From an uncultured delta proteobacterium (GTDB lineage Bacteria; Myxococcota_A; Bradymonadia; REDH01): 6,070 bases of DNA. Position 1 is the stretch's first letter. The number at the start of each line of letters is the position of its first letter. The notes under the pieces were generated by a model, which did not search any database, was not told where the DNA came from, and was given only the letters and a program-made list of their open reading frames with translations. Location of the stretch: positions 1 to 6,070 of the forward strand of contig CAIQPA010000321.1 in the NCBI GenBank assembly GCA_903873545.1, in the 5' to 3' direction. Below are positions 1-6,070 of this stretch, in pieces. Both the position numbers and the translations under genes were made by a program.

Positions 1-1
1 G

Positions 2-889
2 GATCGCTACGAAACCGCGGCAGAGATGCTGATCGCGCTCCGTGAGGTGACGCAGCAGCTGACCGCAGCAGCCGGCGGCGAGCGTGCGCTCACCGTTGAG
101 ATCGACGACCGTGCCATGGGCGAGAGCGCCGAGCAGCTCGGTGCGCCGGAGATCGACACCAGCCTCCCTGCGCAGACCGACGCCTTCCCGCAGGGCGCCA
201 TGACGGGGGCCAATCCGGCCAACCATACGCCCACGCTTGGGCTGGGCGGCGAGACGGCTGTTCATGCGAAGGTGCCGGCTTCCTTCCGCCCTGCGGAGCC
301 AGAATCCGCCGCTGCTCCCGCGCCGCGCGCTGCGTCGGTTCGTCCCTCCGAGGCCGAGCCGGTGGGCCCTGCGACCGCGGCCGTGGTCGGGCAAATTCAG
401 GCAAAGAACCGGCAGCTGCAGCTCGTTGCGGGCGCCGTTGTGGTCGCGGTGGTGGCCGCGGCCGGGGCGCTTGCCTGGACGGTTACACGGAGCGAGCCGC
501 CCGCGGCGCCGGTACCTGCAACTGCGCCTGAGGCAGTTCCTGCTCCGGCTGCCGAGGCTGCGCCGGTGGCTGCAGCTGCGCCGGTGGCTGCCGCGCCGGC
601 CGCTGCCCCCGTCGAAGGCTCGGCTGTGGCTGCGACCCCCGAGGAGGCGCCCAAGGTGGCCCCGGCGGAGGCCGCGCGTCGCAAGGCGTCGAAGGCCGTC
701 GCGCCTGCTGCTCTGCCGCCGGCCCCCGCGGTCGTTCCGGCCCCTGTTGTTGTGCCGGCTGTGGAGGCGCCCAAGCCCGAGCCCAAGCCTGAGCCGGTGG
801 TAGCGCCCAAGCCTGCTGAGCCTGCCCCTGCGCCCAAGCCGCGCATTCGCGGTCGCGACTCCATCTTCATCCCGACGGCGCCGAAGTAG
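2..889 (+). CDS. C-terminal part of a probable membrane-anchored Ser/Thr protein kinase (5' end outside window)
   Basis: The reading frame is open from the first bases to the TAG at 887-889, so the start lies upstream; the ATG at 26 is internal. The first 14 visible residues, DRYETAAEMLIALR, match the last helix of PknB-type kinases (subdomain XI), where an Arg is followed by an aromatic residue, a small residue and an acidic-hydrophobic-Leu helix. About 125 residues of Pro/Ala-rich cytoplasmic linker follow. A single hydrophobic helix lies at visible residues 141-161 (bases 422-484), preceded by KNR and followed by TRSE. The remainder is an Ala/Pro/Val-rich tail with Lys-Pro/Glu-Pro repeats, ending in a less biased peptide, RIRGRDSIFIPTAPK. 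By family knowledge such proteins phosphorylate Ser/Thr in the cytoplasm and expose the tail outside the membrane. The tail has no recognisable sensor domain such as PASTA. The catalytic core is not visible, so kinase identity rests on one short motif plus architecture; another membrane protein with an Ala/Pro tail is possible. Confidence 0.72.
   Translation, partial: DRYETAAEMLIALREVTQQLTAAAGGERALTVEIDDRAMGESAEQLGAPEIDTSLPAQTDAFPQGAMTGANPANHTPTLGLGGETAVHAKVPASFRPAEPESAAAPAPRAASVRPSEAEPVGPATAAVVGQIQAKNRQLQLVAGAVVVAVVAAAGALAWTVTRSEPPAAPVPATAPEAVPAPAAEAAPVAAAAPVAAAPAAAPVEGSAVAATPEEAPKVAPAEAARRKASKAVAPAALPPAPAVVPAPVVVPAVEAPKPEPKPEPVVAPKPAEPAPAPKPRIRGRDSIFIPTAPK
557..592 (+). repeat. 18-bp tandem direct repeat in the kinase-like tail
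   Basis: Two adjacent 18-base units, 557-574 and 575-592, share 17 bases (gctgcgccggtggctgc) and differ only at the last base. They stay in frame and encode successive Ala-Ala-Pro-Val-Ala-Ala blocks of the extracytoplasmic tail. This looks like recent slippage or unequal duplication in low-complexity coding DNA rather than a regulatory element. Confidence 0.75.
767..840 (+). repeat. Three copies of an 11-base Ala-Pro-Lys-Pro coding repeat
   Basis: The string gcgcccaagcc occurs at 767-777, 803-813 and 830-840, in the same frame each time, giving Ala-Pro-Lys-Pro. Between copies lie Glu-Pro and further Lys-Pro pairs. The resulting Pro/charged segment resembles the rigid extended linkers of TonB-like periplasmic proteins, so a stiff envelope-spanning stalk is plausible. 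That role is inferred from composition alone. Confidence 0.6.
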
Positions 890-892
890 CGG

Positions 893-2710
893 TCAGGCGC
901 GGTTGCGAAGCAGCGGCTGCGGCGCGGCGGTTGCAGGCCTGAGTTCCGCGGGATCGGGCCAGCCGTCGGCGTCGTCCATCGCCGGCGTTGGCTCGGGCAC
1001 GGAGGTAGCGGAGGGCTGCTCCTGGGTTGCGACGAAGACCCGGTTCCTGCCCGCATGTTTGGCACGGTAGAGCGCGCCGTCGGCCGATTCAACGAGCCGG
1101 TTGGCGCGGCTCTCATCGGGGAAGGCAGCGATGCCGCAGGAGTAGGTCACGAAGATGGGGCGGCCCTCGTACATGTGACGCACGCGGGAGAAGCCGTCGC
1201 GGATCTCGTCGAGCACCCGCTGTGCGACAGAGGCTGGGGTGTCGGGGAGCACGACGGCGAACTCCTCGCCGCCCCAGCGTCCCACGAAGTCGGTGCGCCG
1301 GAGCCGCTGCCGGAGCATCAGCGAGAGGCTGCGGAGGACCCGGTCGCCGAAGGCGTGGCCATAGGTGTCGTTGATCTTCTTGAAGCCGTCCAGGTCGATC
1401 ATGGCGACCGAGCAGGGGGCGTTGCGGCGCTGCGCGCGGAAGACCTCGACCTCGAGCTGGTTCTCGATGCGGCTGTGGTTGAGCAGGCCGGTGAGGCCGT
1501 CTTTTTCCATGTAGGAGCGGAGCACGCGGGCCCGGTCGGCGCGGGCGGCGATGGCGGAGGAGATGCGCTTGATGGAGAGGTCGCCGCTGAGGAAGTCGTC
1601 GGCGCCCACGCGGATTGCGGCTGTCTGGCGCACCTCGTTCACCTCGTCGGAGAGGAAGAGGATGGGGATGCCGACGAACTGGTCGTCTTGGCGCAACATG
1701 GAGGCGAGCTCCATGCCGGTGCAGCTGCGATAGCGGGTCTCCAGCACGATGACCTCGGGCTGGAACTCGGCGATGGGGTCGAGGAGCTCGGAGGATTCGT
1801 CGACGAGCGAGACGAGCATGTTGAGCTGGCCGAGGCCGAGCGCGACCTCGCGGGCGCGGGTGCCGAGCTCGCTGACGAGCATGACACGGTAGGGTGCCTT
1901 TGGGCCGTCGAAGGTGAGGTTGTCGATCTTGTCGAGCAGCACCGAGAGGTCGACGGGCTTGGTGAGGAAGGCCGTGCCGCCGGCACGCACCGACTCGAGC
2001 CGGGCATCCATGTCGGTCCGGGCCGAGACGGTGATGATGTGGGCAGGGCGGACCCGCTTCTCCCGCATCACGCGGAGGATCTCCATGGTGACGGCGCAGT
2101 CGGACTCGGCGGGCGAGCCCATGATGAGCAGGTCTGGGGTGTTGCGGGCGAAGGCGGCTTCTACCTGTTCGACGCTCGAGAGCTGTCGCACCGCGTAGCC
2201 GAAGTGCTCGAGCTGGTCGCCGTAGGCACCCTCATCGGAGGGCTGCTCGACGACAAAGATGGTGCGCTGTTTGGGGAGCGCTGCGTCCGGCACCGTCTCG
2301 CCCGCAACCGCGGGGAAGCTGCCTGAAACAGCCCGGTAGTCACCGGTGACGCCCGAGGCGCGCAGGGTGCCGAAGGTGAGGGACTGGCGTACCTCCTCCA
2401 TGGCCTCTGCGAGCGTCCAGCGCTCCTGCGAACTGAAGTTCTGGGGGGCGAGGCGGCGGCGTTCTGCGAGCGACTGGATCTGGCGTCCGGCGCGGCCCAG
2501 TCCCGGGTGACCGAAGGTGGTGGCGGCGCCGATGATCCGATGGGCGAGGCCCATGATGTTCGTCCAGCGCTCCGAGGTAGAGCCGGCGCCCAGCGCGCGC
2601 ACCTCGTCTTCGAGCGCCGCGACGGTCTTGGGCAAGTTGGCGCGATACTCCCGCTGCAGCGTCTGCAGCCGCTCCTCGAAGGCGCGACGGGAGTCGACGG
2701 GGATAGACAT
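893..2710 (-). CDS. HPt-REC-REC-GGDEF protein, probable diguanylate cyclase with degenerate receivers
   Basis: This 605-residue protein probably makes cyclic di-GMP from two GTP in the cytoplasm. Residues about 10-112 resemble a histidine phosphotransfer (HPt) domain, with candidate His57 in LAHRIIGAATTFG; the usual Lys three residues after the His is Ile60. Receiver-like domain 1 spans about 149-266. It keeps Ser229 and Lys251 (FLTKPVD) but has Gly198 where the phosphoacceptor Asp belongs, and Glu-Gln in place of the acidic pair. Receiver-like domain 2 spans about 274-395, with Glu324 at the Asp position and Gly376 at the Lys position. The GGDEF domain spans about 400-565. It has the DGLTGLLN entry motif, Asp439 in MIDLDGFKKIND, an intact GGEEF at 480-484 and an RxxD inhibitory site (Arg471-Asp474) five residues before it, so activity with product feedback is expected. 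A Pro/Ala-rich tail of about 40 residues ends the protein. The ATG at 2710 is chosen because it starts just before the HPt helices and the frame upstream is Arg-rich without domains; no good Shine-Dalgarno precedes it. Confidence 0.93.
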   Translation of the reverse strand: MSIPVDSRRAFEERLQTLQREYRANLPKTVAALEDEVRALGAGSTSERWTNIMGLAHRIIGAATTFGHPGLGRAGRQIQSLAERRRLAPQNFSSQERWTLAEAMEEVRQSLTFGTLRASGVTGDYRAVSGSFPAVAGETVPDAALPKQRTIFVVEQPSDEGAYGDQLEHFGYAVRQLSSVEQVEAAFARNTPDLLIMGSPAESDCAVTMEILRVMREKRVRPAHIITVSARTDMDARLESVRAGGTAFLTKPVDLSVLLDKIDNLTFDGPKAPYRVMLVSELGTRAREVALGLGQLNMLVSLVDESSELLDPIAEFQPEVIVLETRYRSCTGMELASMLRQDDQFVGIPILFLSDEVNEVRQTAAIRVGADDFLSGDLSIKRISSAIAARADRARVLRSYMEKDGLTGLLNHSRIENQLEVEVFRAQRRNAPCSVAMIDLDGFKKINDTYGHAFGDRVLRSLSLMLRQRLRRTDFVGRWGGEEFAVVLPDTPASVAQRVLDEIRDGFSRVRHMYEGRPIFVTYSCGIAAFPDESRANRLVESADGALYRAKHAGRNRVFVATQEQPSATSVPEPTPAMDDADGWPDPAELRPATAAPQPLLRNRA

Positions 2711-2830
2711 GCAGGCCGGTCCACAGGGAGTTGCAGATGGGATGGCGGTACGGAGCGATGTAGGGCGAGGCAACTTTTCGGCGCAGCGCAGCGCTCGACG
2801 CAGGCGGGTGAAGCAGGGTAGGGAGCTGGC
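2711..2830. promoter_or_regulatory. Divergent intergenic region, expected to hold promoters for both flanking genes
   Basis: These 120 bases separate the start codons of the minus-strand cyclase and the plus-strand barrel gene, so at least one promoter for each direction is expected here or slightly inside the genes. No convincing sigma-70 pair is visible. The best minus-strand candidate is TTGCCT (plus-strand 2768-2773) with TACCGC (2745-2750) at 17 bases, but the -10 matches consensus at only two positions. On the plus strand TTGCAG at 2731-2736 has no good partner. No clear operator palindrome was found; gcgcagcgcagcgctcg near 2781 is a short GC-rich partial repeat. Confidence 0.4.
2820..2825 (+). 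promoter_or_regulatory. Ribosome binding site for the barrel-like gene
   Basis: AGGGAG lies five bases before the ATG at 2831. It is a good Shine-Dalgarno match at a usual distance and supports this start, which also places a signal peptide exactly at the N-terminus. Confidence 0.65.
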
Positions 2831-3394
2831 ATGCGAAAGGTCATCACGCTGGCGCTTGCCACAGGATTTGCAGGGCTGGCTCCTGGGGTTGCGTTTGCGG
2901 AGGATCGGCTCGATCTCTCCCTTCTGCCGCTCACAAACGCGGGGATTGAACTCCGCTACGGGCAGGCCGAGGCGGGGAGCGGCTTTGAGGTGGCGGCGGG
3001 GCTGCTGCCCCTCTCCGTGGCGAACGAGGCCTCGACCGACGACGGCTGGCTGGGGCTGCTCCGAGCGGGGTACTTGGTGCCGCTCTCCGTTGCCGGCGAG
3101 GCCGAGACGCCGTCTGCGACCTCGCTCGGCCTGCGGCTCTCTGCGGTTTTGCTGCAGGCGGCGCTGGACGACGGCCTCCGCGACCGCTCGCTCTACCAGA
3201 CGGGCGCCGCTGCGGAGGCGGTTGTCACGCTGCGCTGGCGGCCACGCGCCGACATCGAGGTGAGCGGCGAAGCGGGCCTTCTTGGCGGCTACGGCTGGGG
3301 GATGGCGACAGCGGTGCGGAAGAACGAGACAGGTCGCACCGAGGGGCCCTTCTGGGCGCCGTCGCTTCACCTGCTTGTGGGTCGTCGCTGGTAG
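2831..3394 (+). CDS. Secreted small beta-barrel-like protein of unknown function
   Basis: The product has 187 residues. Residues 1-23 form a classic signal peptide: Arg-Lys at the start, a hydrophobic core, and Ala-Phe-Ala before a predicted cut ahead of Glu24-Asp25. The mature part of about 164 residues shows alternating polar/hydrophobic stretches separated by Gly/Asp-rich turns (for example GIELRYGQAEAGSGFEVAAG and TSLGLRLSAVLLQAALDD). It ends in SLHLLVGRRW; a terminal aromatic residue on an amphipathic strand is the usual signal for insertion by the BAM complex. The length would suit an eight-stranded outer-membrane barrel. No Cys is present. I do not recognise a specific family; a soluble periplasmic beta-sandwich is an alternative. 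It lies 60 bases before the GH31 lipoprotein gene in the same direction, so the two may form a transcription unit. Confidence 0.8.
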   Translation: MRKVITLALATGFAGLAPGVAFAEDRLDLSLLPLTNAGIELRYGQAEAGSGFEVAAGLLPLSVANEASTDDGWLGLLRAGYLVPLSVAGEAETPSATSLGLRLSAVLLQAALDDGLRDRSLYQTGAAAEAVVTLRWRPRADIEVSGEAGLLGGYGWGMATAVRKNETGRTEGPFWAPSLHLLVGRRW

Positions 3395-3443
3395 GCGTGA
3401 CAGCCCGCCGCGGCTCGTGGTAGCGCCCGCTCATTGCCTGCTT

Positions 3444-3449
3444 GGAGGA
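3444..3449 (+). promoter_or_regulatory. Strong ribosome binding site for the GH31 lipoprotein gene
   Basis: GGAGGA lies five bases before the ATG at 3455. It is close to the ideal anti-Shine-Dalgarno match and fixes the start, consistent with the lipoprotein signal that follows at once. The rest of the 60-base gap (3395-3454) shows neither a hairpin with a T-run nor a clear promoter. Confidence 0.75.
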
Positions 3450-3454
3450 AGTCG

Positions 3455-6070
3455 ATGAAGGTCCGCACCCTGGTTCCGTTCCTGCTGTTGTTCGCCGCCT
3501 GTGGCGAGGATGAGAAGGCCGCAAACGGCCCCGCGGACAGCGGCAGTGCCGATGGCTCTTCGCTGGCCGACAGTTCTGATGGCTCGGGTGATGCAAGCGG
3601 TAGCGGCGACACGGCCGATGGCTCGGCTGAAGACACGGGTGCCGACGTTCCGCTCACCCCGCCAGACAGTGCAAGCGTTGTGGGCGGGGCAACGCGGGTC
3701 GAGGTCAGCTTCGCACCGTTCGGCCTCCGCGTGTTCGCTGCAGACGGCAGCGAAGTGGGCGCGACGAGCGGCTCCGATGAGGCCGCCTTTGCCCCCTTCG
3801 CGGTTGGCATCGCGCCCTCGTATCGGGCAACCAACTACTACGATCCCCGACTGATGGAGAACGCGGGGAGCGGCCGCGGCCTCGTCTGGTGCAAACCGGT
3901 GAACTGGCAGGCTGCTCCGCTGGAGGGCGGCCTCCGCGCCACCGCGTCGCTTGACTGCGGCGACACCGAGACTGCTGCGACCATCGAACTTGACCTCCTC
4001 CCGAGCCTCGCCGAGGCAGCCGCGCCGGACCGTGCGGAGGGTGTGATGGCCGAACTCCGCGTCGTCGGCGACACGGCGAAGGTCGCCATGGTGGCGACCA
4101 GCTGGAGCCGGGTGGAGGGCGAGGGCAACTTCGGACTCGGCGAGATGTTCGACACGCTCGATGCAGCCGGTTCGATTCGCGAGATGCAGATCCGCGCGGA
4201 GGGCCGCTCCGAGTCGGCCACCAACGAGGTGCATGTCCCTGTCTCCTTCTACCAGACCACGAGTGGCCTCGGCCTCTTCGCCGACCAGCGCGAGCCCGGC
4301 GCCTTCGACTTCGGCGTGGGTCGCCCGGCGCTCAACCGGGTGGCCTACAACGGCACCCGCCTCCGCCTCCACCTCTGGGCCGAGTCGGCCGACAACGGCC
4401 GCCCGCTCCGGCTGCTGCAGCGCTACCTCGACCTGACGGGCTATCCCAAGCAGGTGCCCTTCTGGTCGCTCGGGCCGCAGTGGTGGCGCAACGAGAACCG
4501 CGACGCCGCAGAGGTGCTTGACGATGCCCGCCGCGCCATCGCCAACGACATCCCGAGCACGGTCATCTGGATCGACCGCCCCTGGTCCTCGGCCTACCAC
4601 AACTGGCGGTTCAATCCGGCCCAATTCCCCGACCCGCCGGCACTCTTCGATGAACTCCGGGCCATGGGCCACCCCGTGCTGCTCCACCACTCGCCGCAGC
4701 TCAACCCTGTCGGCCAGACAGACCTGGGCGCCAACGAAGACACCTCCGAGGCCATCTTCGAGCGGTATGAGGCCAACGGCTGGCTGGTCAACTTCCAGGG
4801 TCGGTCGCAGCCGGTGTTGTTGCCCTGGGGCGGCGGTACGGGTGGCTTCATCGACTACAGCCATCCCGACGCGGTCGCCGATCAGCAGCAGCTCATCCGA
4901 CGGGTCACCGACCTCGGCGCCATCGGCGTGAAGATGGACTGGGACGAGTACCTGCAGGCCAACGTCGGCCCGCAACGGCTCTACATGGAGTTCCACAACG
5001 GGGAGACCAACCAGACCATGCATGGCTGGTACTCGGCGCTGTATCACCGCACCAACATCGAGGCCTTCGATCGGGCCCTCGGCGGCCCGTCGTTCAGCAT
5101 CTCGCGCTCGGGTCTGGCCCGCGACCAGGTCTGGAACAGCTGCATCTGGCCCGGCGACCTCGGCAACGACTGGGCCGAGAACACCACGGCGAAGATGCCC
5201 GCAGAGGGCGAGTGGAAGGTGGGCGGCCTGCCCTCCGCCTTCTACGGCGCGCTCAGCCTCGGCATGAGCGGCTACCCCTGTTACGGCAGCGACATCGGCG
5301 GCTACCGGGGCGGCCTCTCCACCGAAGAGGTCCTGTTGCGCTGGCTCGAGCTCGGCATCTTTCATCCCGTGACCCAGCTTGGCGGCGCTGGCTCAGCCCA
5401 CATGCCCTGGGTTGCTGGCTCGCCCTACTCGGCCGACGCCGTCGCCGTGACCCGCGACTACTTCAAGCTCCGCAACCAGCTCACGCTCTACGCCTTCGGT
5501 GAGATGAACCGGGCGACGCAGACGGGCGCCCCCTTCGTGCGGAGCCTCTGGTTCCAGTATCCCGACCTCCCCGAGGCGCGCGCCTTTGACCGCGAGTTCC
5601 TCTTCGGCCCCGACCTGCTCGTTGCGCCTGTGACGCGCGAGGGCGAGTCGAGCGTGACGCTGCTGCTCCCGCCCGGCGGCTGGTTCGACTGGTGGAGCGG
5701 CGAGCGCCACGAGGGGCCCGCGACCCTGACCGTGGAGGCGCCCATCGGCCGTGTACCGCTCTTCTTCCGCGAGGGTGCGGTGTTGCCGCTGCTCGATCCT
5801 CGCCTTCACAGCCTCAAGCCGGCCTCCGACCCCACGGTCATCGGCTACGACGAGCTCCGCGATACCGAGGTGGTGGTGGCCGCGACGCCGGTCGAGGCAA
5901 CGCTGCCGAACGGTATTGGCGTGACAGTGGCTTCGGCGCCCGCGCGGTCCGTTGCGGTCCGGTTCGGCGCGCCCGCGGCGACCTCCACGGAGGAGGACTG
6001 GTTCGCGCCTTCGTCCGTGCTTGTGCACCTGCTGCTCGGCGGCACGGCGCTGGCCGATGTGGGCCCTGCA
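3455..6070 (+). CDS. Exported lipoprotein glycoside hydrolase, family GH31 (3' end outside window)
   Basis: The frame is open for 872 codons to the window edge. Residues 1-15 are a lipoprotein signal with the lipobox LFAAC; Cys16 would be lipidated, and Gly at +2 gives no inner-membrane retention signal. Residues 17 to about 74 are an Asp/Ser/Gly-rich flexible linker. From about 80 the protein follows GH31: an N-terminal beta domain with the GNFGLGEMFD signature (224-233), then the (beta/alpha)8 barrel beginning near PFWSLGPQWW. Within the barrel are IWID with Asp374 (usual sugar-binding Asp), KMDWDEYL with Asp495 as probable nucleophile, RSG at 551-553, WPGD with Asp568 as probable acid/base, and GSDIGGY at 611-617. 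The C-terminal beta domain shows LLVAPVTREG, LPPGGWFDWWSG and VPLFFREGAVLP. The family cleaves alpha-glycosides (glucosides, xylosides, galactosides, sulfoquinovosides) with retention or acts as transglycosidases or lyases; the substrate cannot be fixed here. After Cys16 only Cys146, 168, 563 and 609 occur, suggesting two disulfides in an exported protein. Confidence 0.93.
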   Translation, partial: MKVRTLVPFLLLFAACGEDEKAANGPADSGSADGSSLADSSDGSGDASGSGDTADGSAEDTGADVPLTPPDSASVVGGATRVEVSFAPFGLRVFAADGSEVGATSGSDEAAFAPFAVGIAPSYRATNYYDPRLMENAGSGRGLVWCKPVNWQAAPLEGGLRATASLDCGDTETAATIELDLLPSLAEAAAPDRAEGVMAELRVVGDTAKVAMVATSWSRVEGEGNFGLGEMFDTLDAAGSIREMQIRAEGRSESATNEVHVPVSFYQTTSGLGLFADQREPGAFDFGVGRPALNRVAYNGTRLRLHLWAESADNGRPLRLLQRYLDLTGYPKQVPFWSLGPQWWRNENRDAAEVLDDARRAIANDIPSTVIWIDRPWSSAYHNWRFNPAQFPDPPALFDELRAMGHPVLLHHSPQLNPVGQTDLGANEDTSEAIFERYEANGWLVNFQGRSQPVLLPWGGGTGGFIDYSHPDAVADQQQLIRRVTDLGAIGVKMDWDEYLQANVGPQRLYMEFHNGETNQTMHGWYSALYHRTNIEAFDRALGGPSFSISRSGLARDQVWNSCIWPGDLGNDWAENTTAKMPAEGEWKVGGLPSAFYGALSLGMSGYPCYGSDIGGYRGGLSTEEVLLRWLELGIFHPVTQLGGAGSAHMPWVAGSPYSADAVAVTRDYFKLRNQLTLYAFGEMNRATQTGAPFVRSLWFQYPDLPEARAFDREFLFGPDLLVAPVTREGESSVTLLLPPGGWFDWWSGERHEGPATLTVEAPIGRVPLFFREGAVLPLLDPRLHSLKPASDPTVIGYDELRDTEVVVAATPVEATLPNGIGVTVASAPARSVAVRFGAPAATSTEEDWFAPSSVLVHLLLGGTALADVGPA
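3548..3624 (+). repeat. Low-complexity linker coding repeats (Asp-Gly-Ser)
   Basis: The octamer gatggctc occurs at 3551-3558, 3578-3585 and 3617-3624, all in frame; the first and last copies are extended by a preceding gcc to 11 bases. They encode Asp-Gly-Ser steps in the linker just after the lipidated Cys of the GH31 enzyme. This fits growth of a flexible tether by short duplications. Confidence 0.6.

Noticed and set aside
237..803. A 188-codon open frame in another plus-strand frame within the kinase-like gene.
   Set aside because: The product is almost all Arg, Leu and Pro, the typical frame-shifted reading of Ala/Pro-rich GC coding DNA.
909..919. A short inverted repeat (gcag-cgg-ctgc) near the convergent stops, considered as a terminator.
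   Set aside because: The stem is only four pairs and no T-run follows on either strand.
397..1116. A 239-codon minus-strand frame spanning the kinase tail and the end of the cyclase gene.
   Set aside because: It crosses two well-supported genes and is a Gly/Ala/Thr-rich antisense reading of the repetitive tail.
1055..2326. A 423-codon open frame on the plus strand opposite the cyclase gene.
   Set aside because: It is the antisense shadow of the receiver and GGDEF domains. Its product is a biased Gly/Glu/Ala/Val/His sequence without domains, and no ribosome binding site was seen.
2711..3370. Extension of the cyclase frame upstream to an ATG at 3370 (220 more residues).
   Set aside because: The added part is Arg/Pro-rich without domains and lies antisense to a gene with a clear signal peptide and ribosome binding site. 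The ATG at 2710 begins just before the HPt helices.
4931..5200. Assignment of the GH31 enzyme as a sulfoquinovosidase.
   Set aside because: The EYL and HNG similarities are suggestive, but the preceding substrate-contacting segment does not match what I recall of YihQ, so only the family level is supported.
3431..5365. A 644-codon open frame on the minus strand opposite the GH31 gene.
   Set aside because: It mirrors the GH31 gene, whose motifs, lipobox and ribosome binding site are unmistakable. In GC-rich DNA with G/C third positions the complementary frame often stays open. Its translation is Arg/Gly/Val/His-rich with no recognisable domain.

Overview
The window is GC-rich DNA with third codon positions almost all G or C. 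It most likely comes from a deltaproteobacterial-type bacterium (Myxococcota, Bradymonadota or a relative). The reasons are the tail of a membrane-anchored Ser/Thr kinase with an Ala/Pro-rich extracytoplasmic domain, a multidomain diguanylate cyclase, and a lipoprotein whose mature N-terminus is a long Asp/Ser/Gly-rich linker. This placement is inference from protein style; there is no marker gene.

Layout: (1) 2-889, plus strand, is the 3' end of a gene probably encoding a PknB-like Ser/Thr kinase: last helix of the kinase domain, linker, one membrane helix, then an Ala/Pro-rich tail. (2) 893-2710, minus strand, is a complete 605-residue HPt-REC-REC-GGDEF protein, a probable diguanylate cyclase whose two receiver domains both lack the phosphoacceptor Asp. 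It converges on the kinase gene with three bases between the stop codons. (3) 2711-2830 is a divergent intergenic region. (4) 2831-3394, plus strand, encodes a small secreted protein resembling an outer-membrane beta-barrel. (5) 3455-6070, plus strand, runs off the window and encodes a glycoside hydrolase family 31 (GH31) enzyme exported as a lipoprotein.

How the genes relate: the barrel and GH31 genes lie in the same direction, 60 bases apart, with no visible terminator between them, so they may be co-transcribed. Both products are predicted to reach the cell envelope, where the hydrolase could act on alpha-linked sugars outside the cytoplasm. The kinase and the cyclase are signalling proteins, but nothing in the sequence ties them functionally to the hydrolase. 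I found no mobile element, CRISPR array, tRNA or rRNA. The most unusual item is the cyclase, with an in-cis HPt and two degenerate receivers; no clearly new multi-gene system is visible.
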